Both the position numbers and the translations under genes were made by a program. The notes beneath the pieces are model-generated. The model saw only the letters and a list, made by a program, of their open reading frames with translations. It had not been told where the DNA came from and ran no database searches. A DNA stretch of 64,000 bases from Isoetes taiwanensis (Eukaryota > Streptophyta > Lycopodiopsida > Isoetales > Isoetaceae): contig JAJEKV010000005.1 of the NCBI GenBank assembly GCA_021234155.1, forward strand, positions 24,381,584-24,445,583, written 5' to 3'. Of this stretch, positions 1 to 10,699 are shown piece after piece (position 1 is the stretch's first letter; each line of letters begins with the position of its first letter).

Positions 1-642
1 CTGGGTCAGATCAGTGGTTTTGGCAAAGACTTTGTAAATGGAATCAAACCCTTCAGCAGCTTGGATTTTGAGCAACTTTCTTTGGATATCTGGTCTTCTT
101 TGCAGACCATTGATAAAGGCAGTAACTAAAAACAGAGTTGGGATGGTAACTTGTGCTTTTTGACACCTGCTCATGAATGTACTAAACCTCTCCTTGTACT
201 GATTCACACTTTCTCCTGCATGTATAGAAAAACCTTGCAGTTCATTAACCAAATCTTGTGGAGCAGCTAACTTACCAAATCTATCCAGAAACTTCTTGAC
301 AAGTTCATCCCATGAAGTGGTACCCATTAACTTCTCATAAGTTAACCAAGCTCCAGCTTCACTCTCATCTTTGAAACATTTTTCAAATTCTGAAAGCTTG
401 CATCCTTTCTTGAAACCATAATCCCTGTAATAGTCTTCAAATATTCTCAAAAAGTGGTTAGCACTCATGCTGGAATCAAAGGTAGGCAAGGGAACAGGGA
501 CATTCAACTCAAACTGGTATGGCATGTTTTGAAGTAAGCTAGTTGAGAAACTTGAAGGCAATGGCCTTTCTCTGCAATGATCTGATACATTAACATCTTC
601 TAATGGTTCTGTTTCTGCTGGAAATTTTTGCTTTGGGGCCAT
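1..642 (-). CDS. gag: Family E gag (capsid), N-terminal part, cut by window edge
   Basis: Gag forms the virus-like particle of the retrotransposon in the cytoplasm. The frame opens at the ATG read on the minus strand at 642-640 and stays open to base 1, about 214 codons. It starts MAPKQKFPAE and carries the plant retrotransposon gag core: ANHFLRIFEDYYRDYG, then SWDELVKKFLDRFG, then FINGLQRRPDIQRKLLKIQ. The start is chosen because it lies 20 bases downstream of the primer-binding site and the same MAP start is seen in families A and B. The zinc knuckles would lie left of the window. The same gene recurs at 22436-23387 and 49591-50468. Sure of the family; whether it is complete cannot be seen. 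Confidence 0.88.
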   Translation of the reverse strand, partial: MAPKQKFPAETEPLEDVNVSDHCRERPLPSSFSTSLLQNMPYQFELNVPVPLPTFDSSMSANHFLRIFEDYYRDYGFKKGCKLSEFEKCFKDESEAGAWLTYEKLMGTTSWDELVKKFLDRFGKLAAPQDLVNELQGFSIHAGESVNQYKERFSTFMSRCQKAQVTIPTLFLVTAFINGLQRRPDIQRKLLKIQAAEGFDSIYKVFAKTTDLTQ

Positions 643-661
643 GAGTTCTGAGATCCAGGAA

Positions 662-680
662 GATCTCGGTAGAACCTCCA
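662..680 (-). other. Primer-binding site, tRNA-Gln type (family E, copy 1)
   Basis: Minus strand reads TGGAGGTTCTACCGAGATC, three bases inside the LTR end. Its complement ends TAGAACC-T-CCA, which fits the acceptor stem, discriminator base and CCA tail of plant tRNA-Gln (5' end GGTTCTA, from memory). It primes minus-strand DNA synthesis. Confidence 0.8.
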
Positions 681-683
681 AGA

Positions 684-2546
684 TGTTGACCCTAAACCTG
701 GCTTAAAGGTCAACCACAAGGAACCAATTCAAGTTTTCACTCAAATTGGGGTTAGAACCTCCAGATCACTTGAGGTGATCAGTCTATGCAAGGAAATCCC
801 AAAAACAAGTTCAAAAAGTTTGAGTTCTATACCTTTCCCATTTCCAAAAAATAGTACCTTTGCCAAAACAAATGTGGTGTCGAGATGCAGATCGATTTTT
901 TAAGTCAGATGCAATAGACTTGGTCAAAAAAGTGGTAGTTAACCAACAGTAAAACCTCTGACCAAGTCAGAGACTTAATCTGTGAGTTATTCGAGCTCAA
1001 AGTGGGGTCAAATTTTGGTCAATAGAGGTCAAATTGAGATTTGGAGTTGCCAATCATCTTTTTGAGAAATTCCCAAGTAGATAGGTTGCAATGATGCTAG
1101 GGAAGAGGGGCAATCAATCAAATCTTCATTTGGATATGTAAAAGTATTTTTTGTGGCTAGATTTGGCAAAATACAGTCAAAACTGTCCAAACCCGAGAGC
1201 AATTTTTTTGAATTTGAGCTATACTTGGTATTTTTGAATGATTCCAACTCCTTTGGACTGCACAGGTTCTAAGGATAAATGGCAAGTGGTCCAAAGGAAT
1301 AGAAAAACACACTAGAATTTTCTGTAGACTATTTTGTAGCAAGAATTGTAGAATAATATATCAGAGATGGATTTGACAACTTGGCAATCGATTTGAATTG
1401 ATATGGAAGTAAATATATCATGATAACAGAATATAAGGATGCTTCATAGCTTTAAATCACAGGAAAATAATCTTCTCAAGTCAATAAATAATTTTTGAAG
1501 GTAATGTCAATCAGATCTTGTGGATCCAATTGAGGAGAGCTCAAGAACTTCAAGGATCGTCCAGATCTTGCTCAGCAATAATCAATGTAGGATCTGAATG
1601 CTTCTGGGCCTTCAAATTTTTCTCTGTCTTCGTTTCCCATGTATATAGATTTAGATTTTAACGGTTCCGGCATCTTAGAGCTTAAATTTAGGCTTGATTG
1701 GATGCTTAGGGGCGGGAATACAGAAGTAGGTAGTTTTCAGAGTCCAAGGCTTCCATTCCGGCGTGATTCGAGCAGTTTTCCAATTTTAGGGTTCTTCACT
1801 GTATTTTTTCCAGAATTTGCGCGATACGGTGGCCGTATTTTTGGGAGTATAAACCAGGAATATGCTGTATTTAGCCATTTAGAAATGTTAGGCCATGGTT
1901 TCAAAGGGTGCCTTATAAAATAATTAGATAGATAGATCAATTGAGGAGATGGCAACCCTAATTTTTGAGGAATATGCTAGGCTTAGATACCATGTATTGG
2001 GATATTCCATAGGTAGCATGAATATTTAAGGCACAATGGTGGACAAAGCAAAGTGGTCATAAAATTCCAGGCTAGAAATGGGCTAGGGGTATTTATGAAG
2101 GTGTGATAAGAGTGGGAAAAGGGATATGAAATAAGGAGGCAAAAAGAATTAAGCAATCAAGGTGTGATTTGGCAAAAAAATGAACAAGGGAAAATATAAG
2201 CATAAGGGGAATATGACTAGGGAAATGGGGGTAAGAATATGGATAAAAATGACTAGGAGGTGGAATCTAATGCCATGGGATCTTCCAAACTTTTAACTTC
2301 CAATCTTCAAAAATTGTCTTCCAAACTTCATAACCCAGAATCTTCTAGAGCATATTCTTGACTAAGCACTTTGACCTTAAATAAAGTACCTCATGTGAGT
2401 TTTGAACCTGGAGCACTTGTTGTCTTGTAAAATGAACATCCTTTGACCTTCATATCAATGTTGACTACCAAGTCCTCTTTTGACTTAGCCTTCCTAACTT
2501 CAACAAATAAACCATTCAATTAGTATGTTGCCCTTTGGGGGCAACA
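684..2546 (-). repeat. Family E 5' LTR, copy 1 (1863 bp)
   Basis: In plus coordinates the LTR runs from TGTTGACC to GGCAACA; read in sense it starts TGTTGCC and ends GGTCAACA. The first 21 bases in sense are an inverted repeat (TGTTGCC, 7-base loop, GGCAACA). A TATA box (TTTATAAGG in sense) lies at 1911-1919, and a telo-box AACCCTAA in sense at 1786-1793, about 120 bases further on. Near-identical LTRs occur at 30469-32362 and 50510-52373. The base after the LTR starts ATGCC, the target duplication of the copy at 52 kb, so this is the same insertion event seen in duplicate. Confidence 0.88.
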
Positions 2547-3027
2547 ATGCCATAAGATGCAAAGTATGGTTAGGAACTTGATTAATCTGACATTTGACAA
2601 GATAAAGATTAAACCTTTCCACATATTGGTGAACACTCTCACCATGCTTTATATGAAAGGTTTGCAGTTCAAAAACAAATCCTGAGGATCCAAGCGCTTA
2701 TCAAACCTTGCCAATAATTTCTTGATCAATTCATCCCAAGAGTTAGCTCCTAAACTCATAACATACTCAAGCCAAGCTCTAACCTCATCATTCTTGAAAC
2801 ATTTTTTAAACTCAGAGAATTTGCAACCTTTCTTGTGTCCATATTCTTGGTAATACTCCTCAAAAGTCTTTAGAAAATTGTTAGCATTCATGCTTGGATC
2901 AAAAGTAGGAACAGGAATTGGCATATTCAACTCAAAGTAATCACAAGGCATACTTGAGTTTGCTTGTATAGTCACAGTAAGTGCTGCAGCAGAGGCTTCA
3001 TGATTCTCCCGTGCTTCAGCATGCTCG
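2547..3027 (-). pseudogene. gag: Family D gag fragment, interrupted by family E (copy 1)
   Basis: The minus frame contains gag core motifs: NANNFLKTFEEYYQEYGHKKGCKF, AWLEYVMSLGANSWDELIKKLLARF (as separate runs) and PQDLF. One run of five A instead of six near 2672-2676 shifts the frame compared with the twin at 52374-52855, where the frame stays open. Toward low coordinates gag is cut at codons LHLMA by the E LTR; its continuation is at 30463 and below. Toward high coordinates the gag ends abruptly and an oppositely oriented integrase begins, so an apparent start MKRVGQKYPDLK is antisense integrase, not gag. Confidence 0.8.
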
Positions 3028-3086
3028 GATATCTTGAGGTCAGGATATTTTTGGCCTACCCTTTTCAATGATTGTTATAATGTTTT
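3028..3086 (+). pseudogene. Family F integrase fragment (copy 1)
   Basis: Plus-strand codons read ILRSGYFWPTLFNDCYNV, the zinc-binding end of a gypsy integrase. The reading stops at about 3086, where the truncated family A LTR begins. The twin at 52856 continues into a longer integrase, so this copy was cut by the A array or by the rearrangement that joined them. Confidence 0.75.
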
Positions 3087-5159
3087 CAACAGCAAGCTAT
3101 TTTTTGCAGATTGAAGATGGAACAAGTTTTTTTAGTTTTGGAAATTTGAGATATCTCTGACTGGTGTCTAGATTGAAGGCAACTTAAAAATTGCAGGAAA
3201 TTAACAACCTAAAGGGTAGAATTTGATTAAAATCTCCTATCAGTCTGACTGTGCAAGAACCCGAGAGCAACTTTACCTAATATGAAATCTAATTGGCTTT
3301 TTTGTGTTTTTTCAAGTGTATCAGTTCGGAAATACCCTCTAGTTATAGTGCATAAAAATTTCAAACTAAATTATTTTTTAGTTTTCTGAAAATCAAGGAT
3401 TAAACTCAAGAACAATCACCACACGAATTTTTTTCTAAGGTCAGATTTTCATTCAAGAAGCTATTCAAAAGATCAACATCAATTTCCCTGAGTCTAATGG
3501 TCTCAGGAAAAACAATCAAACAGATCAAATTGTCAATAATCTCAAAAGTGGTCGATAATCTCAATAGCCCGTCAATTCTTCCGAATTTGGAGGCTAGAGG
3601 AGCAAATGCAGCTAGGAATCAGTCAATCCGGCTCGGAAAAGCTTCAAGTCGACGTTCTTCACGCATACAACCCCCAGAAAACAATGCAAGATCTCAATCC
3701 ATCTTAAACGCCCCTGTTTTGGGTTCAAATCTTGGCAAATTCTGTTTGAAATTCAAATTTTTGTTTGTTTATGAGTCGGTATGGATGCGTGTAGGTGAAT
3801 GGAGGGTGTGAGCTATGATTAAGCGAGGTAATTCCAACCAATTTTCGGATCTTGGCCTTCATCGAAAATTAGGGTTCTTGAAAAATAGTCCAAATATCCC
3901 CAGGCATGTTTAGAAAAAGCGGACTAGTGTATAAAAGGAATTTTACCGCAATTTCTTCCGAATAAACGCGTGCCATTATGAAGGGGAACCGGCCCGTGCC
4001 CGGCCCCCATGCCCCATGGTGCCACGTGGAGGGTGTGGATTGGTGGATGAGCTGGCAGGGGGGGAGGTAGAAAATGCTAGGTGGGGTAGAATAGGAAAAT
4101 TTTTTTTAATTTTTTATAGAAAGGCACGAATCTCAAGGCAATAATCCAAAGGCCAAGATAAAGGATATTAGCATATTCTCCCATCTCAATTGGAATCTTT
4201 TGCTAGGAATAATTTTTTGCATAGCTTAACCATAGGATGTGAAATATGGCAAAAAAGATGACTAGGCAATTGTGATGGCATATGACATGGCAATGGTGAT
4301 GACTAGGCAAATGACATGGCAATGTATCTTGACTCAATTTTTTGTCTAGCCAAAAAACTTTTTCAACTTATGGATGTGGATGACACGTGTATGGCATATA
4401 TGATGATGAGGAGGATGATGTGCAAATGACATGGCACTCCCAAGTGGCAATATTACATAGAATCATAATCAACTTGAAAAATGGAAGCCCTTTAGCCAAT
4501 TTTTAATTTTTGAACTTGGGGATGGAGGGAGTATGATGTAAGTGATGATGAGGAATGATGGAGATGTGAGGTGGCTTCAAGGTTATTATTGGCACAATGC
4601 CACCTTTATGCATAACTTTTGCAAATTTCTTGACCATTTTTCTTTTTGGAAGCTTATCATGGAAATGAATGTATGAAGTTATGGAAGAGATGAGAGTGAA
4701 GCTTTTTTTGGCTAGACAAAAATGTTGTCAATTGGAAAACAAGGTTGATTGAGGATGTACCAACTTGGAAATCAAGGAAAGAAGGTGGTATGGGGTGAAA
4801 TAATGGTATAGGAATTTGCCTCAATATGAACTTGATCTAGAGTTATTTTGCACATACCATGGAACTCTTGGGGGTCTTCAAAACCTTCTTATGTCTTCAA
4901 AGTAAATGTTTGTGTCCTTTGCTCTCTTGTTTGCTCAAATATGATGACTTGACTTTTTCTTGCTCCTTGTGACCATTTAATTTGATCTAATGAAATAGCT
5001 TCCATGAATGTCCTTCCTTAGTCTTCATCAAAAAAATTCTTCAATGATCTGAAACAAAATAATCCTTCAAGAGTGTAATCAGCTTAAAATCAGCATTGGC
5101 AGCTTGTCTTCTTCTTGTGTTGTACAATTTTTCTTCTTTCGCCACAAAATGTGGCAGCA
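3087..5159 (-). repeat. Family A LTR 1, truncated (3' LTR of left element)
   Basis: This segment aligns with 11020-13093 and 19760-21809. In sense it begins TGCTGCCAC and a hairpin arm; it lacks the last 320 or so bases, including the CAACA end. Sense TATA-like TTTTATACAC lies near 3930, followed about 30 bases on by CCTGTGGGATA (3895-3905) and a telo-box AACCCTAA (3869-3876). G-box cores CACGTG occur at 4023-4028 and 4384-4389. These suggest a plant Pol II promoter with U3 on the high-coordinate side. Confidence 0.8.
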
Positions 5160-5181
5160 TCATGCTAAAAAAGAAAGAGGA

Positions 5182-5197
5182 AGCTGGTCTGCCAGCT
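5182..5197 (-). promoter_or_regulatory. Conserved hairpin upstream of 3' LTR (family A)
   Basis: Sense AGCTGG-CAGA-CCAGCT: a perfect 6-bp stem with a 4-base loop, 22 bases upstream of the LTR start. The equivalent hairpin occurs in families B, C, E and F. Confidence 0.6.
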
Positions 5198-5355
5198 CCC
5201 ATACTTCAACCTCACAGCTTCAGCATGTTGAGAAGTTTGCCTTGATGGGAAGTTGAACTAGGCACTTCTGAGGGAAATGAATGTGGCAAGGAGTGAAGTC
5301 ATATGGAATAAATAGGCCAACAAGTGAGCAGATGGAAGTATGACAATGGCTGGTG

Positions 5356-5855
5356 CACCTGCATGGAAATAAAAATGTTCAGCATTTGCAAGCCTGCTTG
5401 GTGGGATGTTGATTTGGCAGTGTTTGCTAAAGGGATAGGAATATGAAAAGAAGAGTATATGATAAGGCTTGATGCTAGGTAGGACCACAAATGTGCAGAT
5501 GAATGATGGCCAACCTGGTGCACCTGCATGACAAATAAAGATGATTAGCATTTGCAAGCCTGCTTGGTGGGATGTTGATTTGGCAGTGCTTGCTAAAGGA
5601 ATAGGAATATGAAAAGAAGAGTATATGATAAGGCTTGATGCTAGGTAGGACCACAAATGTGCAGATGAATAATGGCCAGCCTGATGCACCTGCATGACAA
5701 ATAAAGATGATTAGCATTTGCAAGCCCCGCTTGTGTGGGATGTTGATTTGGCAGAGCTTGCTAGAAGGACATGATCATGAAGTGAAGGTAAGGAATAAGG
5801 CTCAGATGCTGGGCAGGATCACTAATGCACAGATGAATGATGGTCAGACTGGTGA
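5356..5855 (-). repeat. Tandem 166-bp units in family A 3' region
   Basis: Units start at 5356, 5521 and 5687, with a partial fourth start at 5855 (spacings 165, 166 and 168). Each contains, on the plus strand, CACCTGCATG, GCAAGCC..GCTTG and a block around GATGAATAATGG. Because the period is not constantly a multiple of three, the long minus-strand open frame across it is probably chance. Confidence 0.8.
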
Positions 5856-6099
5856 ACCTGCATGGAAAATATTCAACCTCTTGAAGACAACATCCCTGGA
5901 CTGCTAAACCCTGTTAAAAGCTACACATGACATTTTAAGCAGTAACAAAGTCAGAATAATACTTAATCAATCACAAAGAACATACGTAACAAAATGTTTT
6001 TGATGTTTTGATGTTTTTATCTTTTATAATTTTTCTCAAAGTTGAATTTATGTCTAAACACACTTAAATCCTAATTTAAGTTAAGGATGCATCTTCAGA

Positions 6100-7475
6100 T
6101 TATGCAAACAAACATAGGGCAACATGTTGTTGCCAATACCTCTTCAAATGTAGAATGTTGATAGGATTTGGCAGCTTATAGTTATCTTCCACAGATCTTA
6201 ACCAGTATGAATCTCGTCCTGCTACACCTATAACTTCAAAAGGACCCTCCCATAAATTCTCAAATTTGCTTGCAACCTTCTCCCCTTGCTTTATTCCATT
6301 TCAAAACCAATTCCCCTTCCTTGAATATTCCTTGAGCTTGTGAGCAGCTTTTAAAAAGCTGCAACATCCTTGGCCTTTTTAATCATAACAAAGATTTTAC
6401 GCTTCATATATCAGGTGCTCATCCAATTGCATCAGCCTTACACACCTTTCCCTCACGGCTTCTTCCATTTCCAGATTGATTCTATGAGCCAACCTTAATG
6501 AAGGTAACTCGAGCTCTATAGGAACTACGATTCCACACCATAAACCAAGCTAAATGGAGTGTGATTGGTAGAATTTTTTACTGTAGTTCTATAAGCCCAC
6601 AATGCATCATAAAGTTTTTCATGCCAATCTCTTTTTGACAAACTAACAGTTTTTTGCAATATGGACTTAAGAACCTTGTTTGTTGATTCTGCTTGGCCAT
6701 TTCCCTGTGGATAGTAGGCTGAACTCTTTACATGCTTAACCTTAAGGATCTCTAGGAGTGTAGCAATAACTTGATTTACAAACTGAGTTCCTCTGTCAGA
6801 TATAATTTTAAAAGGTATCCCAAACCTGCTGCAAATATTTTCATGCAGGAACCTAGCAGTTGTAAAAGCATTTGCTTCCCTAAGAGGTACAGCTTCTGCC
6901 CATTTAGTGAAGTAATCTGTTGCAACCAAGATATATTGATGTTGAGCAGATGAAGGGGGATCTAAGGGTCCTATAAAATCCAAACCCCAAACTTGGAATG
7001 GTCCAGGTGATACAATGGCAGTAAGTGGTGCTGGCTGCAATATTCTTTTTCCAAAAATCTGGCACTTATGACAACTTTTAATTTTATTATAACAATCTTT
7101 AAACAAGGTTGGCCAAAAATACCCTGACCTCATGATCTTCTTTGCTGTAGTATCTACAGCATAATGGCCTCCACAAATGCCTTCATGGCATGCCTCTATG
7201 ATTAATTCAGCCTCACCCTTGTCAACACACCTGAGCAGCACCCCTTCTTTATCCACCTTGCATAGCACACCTTCAATGAGCCTAAAAGTTTTACACTTTT
7301 CCTTGAACCTCCTCAGCTGGCTGCTATTCAGATCTTTTGGTATCTCAGCATGCTCCAAAAAATTCTTAATGTCAACCTGCCAATCAATCATCTCACTGCC
7401 AAAAGCTACTATGTTAGTTGTATTTTCCTCATTCAAACCTTCTTGATCTTCATACTTAAACATCATATTAGGCAA
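6100..7475 (-). pseudogene. Family A (left) integrase
   Basis: Integrase joins the element's DNA ends to host DNA in the nucleus. A 316-codon open stretch (7475-6525) contains the zinc-binding part (HEGICGGH...CHKC), the catalytic core with GLDFIGP (first D), ISDRGTQF (second D) and YYPQGNGQAESTNK (catalytic E), giving a D,D-35-E signature. The C-terminal part continues to a stop at 6102-6100, ending ILHLKRYWQQHVA, but needs frame changes near 6525. All catalytic residues are present. It is the best preserved integrase in the window; the breaks could be mutation or sequence error. Confidence 0.85.
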
Positions 7476-7889
7476 ATAAGCACTAGGATCTTCAAGAACT
7501 TTAATTACTTTAATGTCAATATCATAATTTTGTACCTTACAAGCCCATCTGCATAACTTTGCCTTTGGTAAATTTTTGCAAACAATAGTGTCAATGGTTT
7601 TGCTTCATGAAAAACGGGGGTATGATGTTAATAAGTAAGTGTCCATGCTTTTCCAATAAGAACATTAGTGCAGCAAAGATTTTTTTTCTAATCTTTGATA
7701 TCTAAGTTCTCGTGTCGGACCATTTTGCTTGAAAAGGCTATAATTCCATGTTCCTCAGAAAGGGGCTATACCTATGGCTCTCTTGGTCACACTTATATAT
7801 GCAGTGAAAGTTTTTGTAAGATCAGGAGGTTTTAAAATAGTAGGATTGCAAAGGGTTTCTATAATTTCCTCAAAAGCTCTCGGCAAACA
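7476..7889 (-). pseudogene. Family A (left) gypsy RNase H and tether
   Basis: Codons for AKLCRWACKVQNYD..PSAYLP and, further upstream in sense, AYISVTKRAIGIATFLR and ELRYQRLEKSLFAAL mark the RNase H that normally follows RT in Ty3/gypsy elements. Several frame breaks lie between 7600 and 7760. The right element carries the same region in a longer frame (15463-16137). This domain degrades the RNA of the RNA-DNA hybrid; here it looks partly degenerate, with no clear set of four acidic residues visible to me. Confidence 0.65.
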
Positions 7890-8830
7890 TCATCCCATTT
7901 TATAAAAAATATACTTACTCTCTTCCTTGGAGTATTTACCAACCCTGGTCAACCTGGCTATAGGACAAATAATGTGTGATAAGTGAGGCACATATATCCT
8001 AAGAAAACTTGTCATCCCCATAAAACCTTTAACCTTTTTGAGGGTTTCTGGTGGTGTCAACTTCTTCAAGGCTTCCAATTTCCCTGCAGCCACCGGATCC
8101 CTTTGAGTTGATATCTCATGTCCAAGAAGATCCCCTTTAGAACAGAAGAAAACACATTTCTTAGGATTTAGGCTCACTCCACTTCCCCTGCATAATGAAC
8201 ATATTTTTGTTAGCAAACTGAAATGATCTCTGATAAATGTGCCTAAACACAAATCATCCAGAAACACCCTGAAGTAATTGACAGGCATCTCCTTGAAAAT
8301 AGTGTCCATAGCTCTCTGAAAAGTGGCAGGAGCATTCATTAGTCCAAAAGGCATTTTTTTCATTGCAAAATTACCCCAAGGTGTAATGAAAGCAGTCTTT
8401 GGTTGATCCTCCTCCTTTATGCTGATTTGATTGAAACCTGAAAAACCATCCAAGAATGAAAACATTTCCTTACACAAGCCACGCATATAGCACTTCCTCT
8501 AAAAAGGTAGAGGATAACAGTCCTTAATTGTGGCTTTGTTGAGCTCCCTATAATCAATGCATATCCTAATTGTCTTATTCTTTTTTTTTCAAATGTGTAC
8601 TATACAAGATAACCATTCGGATTCATAATTTCGCTATTACCCCAAAGATCCTTCATCCTATTCAATTCTTCCCTAATCAAGGTCATCAATGATCCATTTA
8701 TCCTCCTCGTTTTTTGTATTCTTGGCTTAACTCCTTCCTTTGTTTTTATCTCAAATTCACAAATCTTCTTGTCAACCCCTTTCAGCTCATCATAATCCCA
8801 AGCAAATACATCACTCCATTCTTCAAAAAA
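7890..8830 (-). pseudogene. Family A (left) reverse transcriptase
   Basis: The segment reads FSFLDGFSGFNQISIKEED, TAFITPWGNFAMKKMPFGL, NAPATFQRAMD and FRVFLDDLCLG, then the thumb PKKCVFFCSKGDLLGHEIS. The polymerase site is FLDD rather than the commoner YIDD/YVDD; the same is seen in family B, and YLDD in E. Upstream codons FAWDYDEL and ELNRMKDAG mark the N-terminal part. It lies downstream of an RNase H and not directly after protease. Frame breaks near 8490, 8590 and 8640 prevent a single product. Confidence 0.85.
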
Positions 8831-8944
8831 TCTCTTACCCTACTCTCATCCTCTTCCTGAAATAAATCCCCTACATAAAGAGTCCTTTCCCTGATTATTC
8901 TTTTTATCTTCAGCTCCCCGGCCTGCTTTTTTTCCTCACTAGCA

Positions 8945-9415
8945 TTAATCACTAATATGGGATACAACGCTGTAATTCTTTTCCTCTCCAATTCTTTCCT
9001 CATTGATGGCACCTTCAGCTAGATGCTCTAATAGAACACTTCTGCAAAGTGCATCAGCCTCTGAATTAAACTCCCTTGGTATATGATGTATCTCCCATCT
9101 TTTGAAATCCAATAATTCTCCCAAAACTTCATCCCTTAAGAAAATCATATCCGATTCTTTTGACTGATATTCTCCCAATACACTGTTTGCAAACAAGCTG
9201 AGAATCTCCAAATATAACCAGCTCATTAATTCCCAAATGTTTGGCTTCTTGTAAGCCTCGCTAATAGAGCTCAGATTCGCCACATTTGATGTTATCCCCG
9301 AGTAAATTCTGCCAACTTTAACCAAAAGCTTGTTAGAGTTATCTCGATAATTGCAGAAGAAGCAAACAACATTCAATTTTTTGATATACCTCCATCAAAC
9401 CACATGTATGCATGT
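8945..9415 (-). pseudogene. Family A (left) extra RNase H between protease and RT
   Basis: In sense order the region shows YMWFDGGISKN (first catalytic D), an acidic helix, then GEYQ, a LRDEVLGELLDFKRWEIH block and IPREFNSEADAL (last D). This is the layout of plant/archaeal-type RNase HI: DGG..., E in a helix, GDSQLV, HIPRxxNxxADAL. Frame breaks around 9180 and 9350 blur GDSQLV; the right element (16827-17350) shows it cleanly. The position before RT is unusual. Confidence 0.8.
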
Positions 9416-9990
9416 TCACCAGATTTTTTTAGCTTACCCTCTTCTATTGAACATGTTGCAATTGTAGGAACAGAAATCTCATATTCTCCACAAGGATTTT
9501 GGGATAGCATGTCTATCTCTAAGAAATTTAAGGCCTCCAGTTCTCCAACCCTGTTGTAGAGAGTCACTTTCTTTTTCCCATCTGAAATAATACATTCTCC
9601 CTTGGACCACACTGGCCTTGCATCCACAAAGAGACAACCATTTCTGCCCAAAAGTAGATCATAAATATCAGTATTCTCATCAACCCCTTCAAAAGCTACC
9701 ACCACAAAACTAGCAGCCACAATAATACCCTCAATGTCAACTAAAACACTACTAATTATCCCTATAGGATGAATTTTTGTGTTAGAGAATGATTTCAAAA
9801 CCATAGGTGCTCGTCTATCACATTCCAAACCACAAGATTTCATTATGTGATGTGGCATCACATTCAAAGGGGAACCACCATCTAATAATACTTTGGTTAG
9901 AACCTTTTTACCAATGTTTGCAACACAAGTAAAAGGCCCCGGATCAGCATCATCCGGGATAATACAAGCTCACCAACATGATTAGTAAAC
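9416..9990 (-). pseudogene. Family A (left) aspartic protease
   Basis: Sense codons give LTKVLLDGGSPLNVMPHHI, the flap-like region IEGIIVAASFVVVAFEG and YDLLLGR, typical of retropepsin-type proteases in plant gypsy elements. The active-site motif is D-G-G where most retropepsins have D-T/S-G; all families here share it, so it is a clade trait. A break at about 9650 changes GRKWLST to GRNGCLF compared with the right element. It cleaves the Gag-Pol polyprotein. Confidence 0.8.
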
Positions 9991-10699
9991 ATATCCTCTT
10001 TTTTTCCTCATTTAAACTCAACAACTTTTTTTCTCAGAAGAGGGAGCAATCCTTAGCAAGGTTAGTAAGTCTATGCTTATCTTAGAATTTTTTAGCAAAA
10101 TCTCCAAATCTTCTCCTTCTTTATCTTTTCTTGCAAATTTTTTGGAGGAGGTGGTACTACCTGAATAATTTCATCTTTCCTCTCCTTATCTTGATGAACA
10201 ACTTTTTGAGCAAGGGGATGAGATAATACCTGATTGCCTTCAAAATCTTTACCTCTTCTTGCATTCCCTTCTTTGGTTACAAATTCTCGCTTCTTTGCCT
10301 TTGGATTCCAAAGATTCCTCGAGTGTGTACATGCCCAAAATCTCTTCTTGATCCTCCATTTCCTGCACAAATCTGATAGATGCACTTGTTTCTGTTGCTT
10401 TGGCTAACTCTTGTCTAGCAAAATACTCTTTGACACTACACTTATCTTCAAGATGACCTATGCCCTTACAAAAAGTACAAACAGGACACTCTTTACCATA
10501 ATGCCCTCTCCTACCACACTTAAGGCAAGGCCTATAATAACAAACTTCAGAAGAATGACTATCCCTTAGACAATGAATGCATGGGGGAAAGACCCTTTTC
10601 TCAGGTTTGGATGCCTTCAACTCTTGAAGTTGTTTAGTCACTTCAGCCAATGCCTCAGCCATCTTGAGCAACTCAGATTTTGAATCTGCAGTAGGGATA
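9991..10699 (-). pseudogene. gag: Family A (left) gag nucleocapsid, 5' truncated
   Basis: Three CCHC knuckles lie in a row: CIHC..H..C, CLKCGRRGHYGKEC and CTFCKGIGHLEDKC, each with C-x2-C-x4-H-x4-C spacing, followed by a charged stretch. Upstream of codon IPTADSKSELLKMAEAL the gene stops dead at 10699, where the LTR begins. The whole capsid domain, start codon, leader and primer site are missing, about 820 bases compared with 18635-19438. The element could not have been copied in this state without help in trans. Confidence 0.85.

Larger units (their letters stand above)
5160..6099 (-). other. Family A 3' untranslated region, left element
   Basis: This lies between the pol stop codon (minus, at 6102-6100) and the 3' LTR. 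It carries no conserved protein. It holds about three tandem units of 166 bases (5356-5855), each with a TTTRTCATGCAGGTGCA-type motif in sense, and a hairpin (5182-5197) followed by a spacer to the LTR start. Confidence 0.75.

Noticed and set aside
662-680. Possible tRNA gene fragment (GATCTCGGTAGAACCTCCA)
   Set aside because: It is only the 3' acceptor complement, sits three bases from an LTR end, and includes the CCA that plant tRNA genes do not encode. It is a primer-binding site.
3497-3811. A 104-codon plus-strand frame in the family A LTR (possible antisense LTR product)
   Set aside because: The frame is broken in both other LTR copies and has no domain. A TATAAAAGG on the plus strand at about 3931 is the reverse of the sense TATA and not separate evidence.
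5258-5695. A 145-codon open frame on the sense strand of the family A 3' region, repeated in part in overlapping frames
   Set aside because: It is read through 165-168-base tandem units, frames differ between units, and codons show no conserved domain. Envelope-like or accessory protein not supported.
5356-5855. Repeats resembling a CRISPR array
   Set aside because: Units are 166 bases with no short repeat/unique spacer pattern, and this is eukaryotic transposon DNA.
7177-7446. Plus-strand frames opposite integrase (89 codons, and the twin at 15104)
   Set aside because: Antisense shadows of the integrase zinc-binding region.
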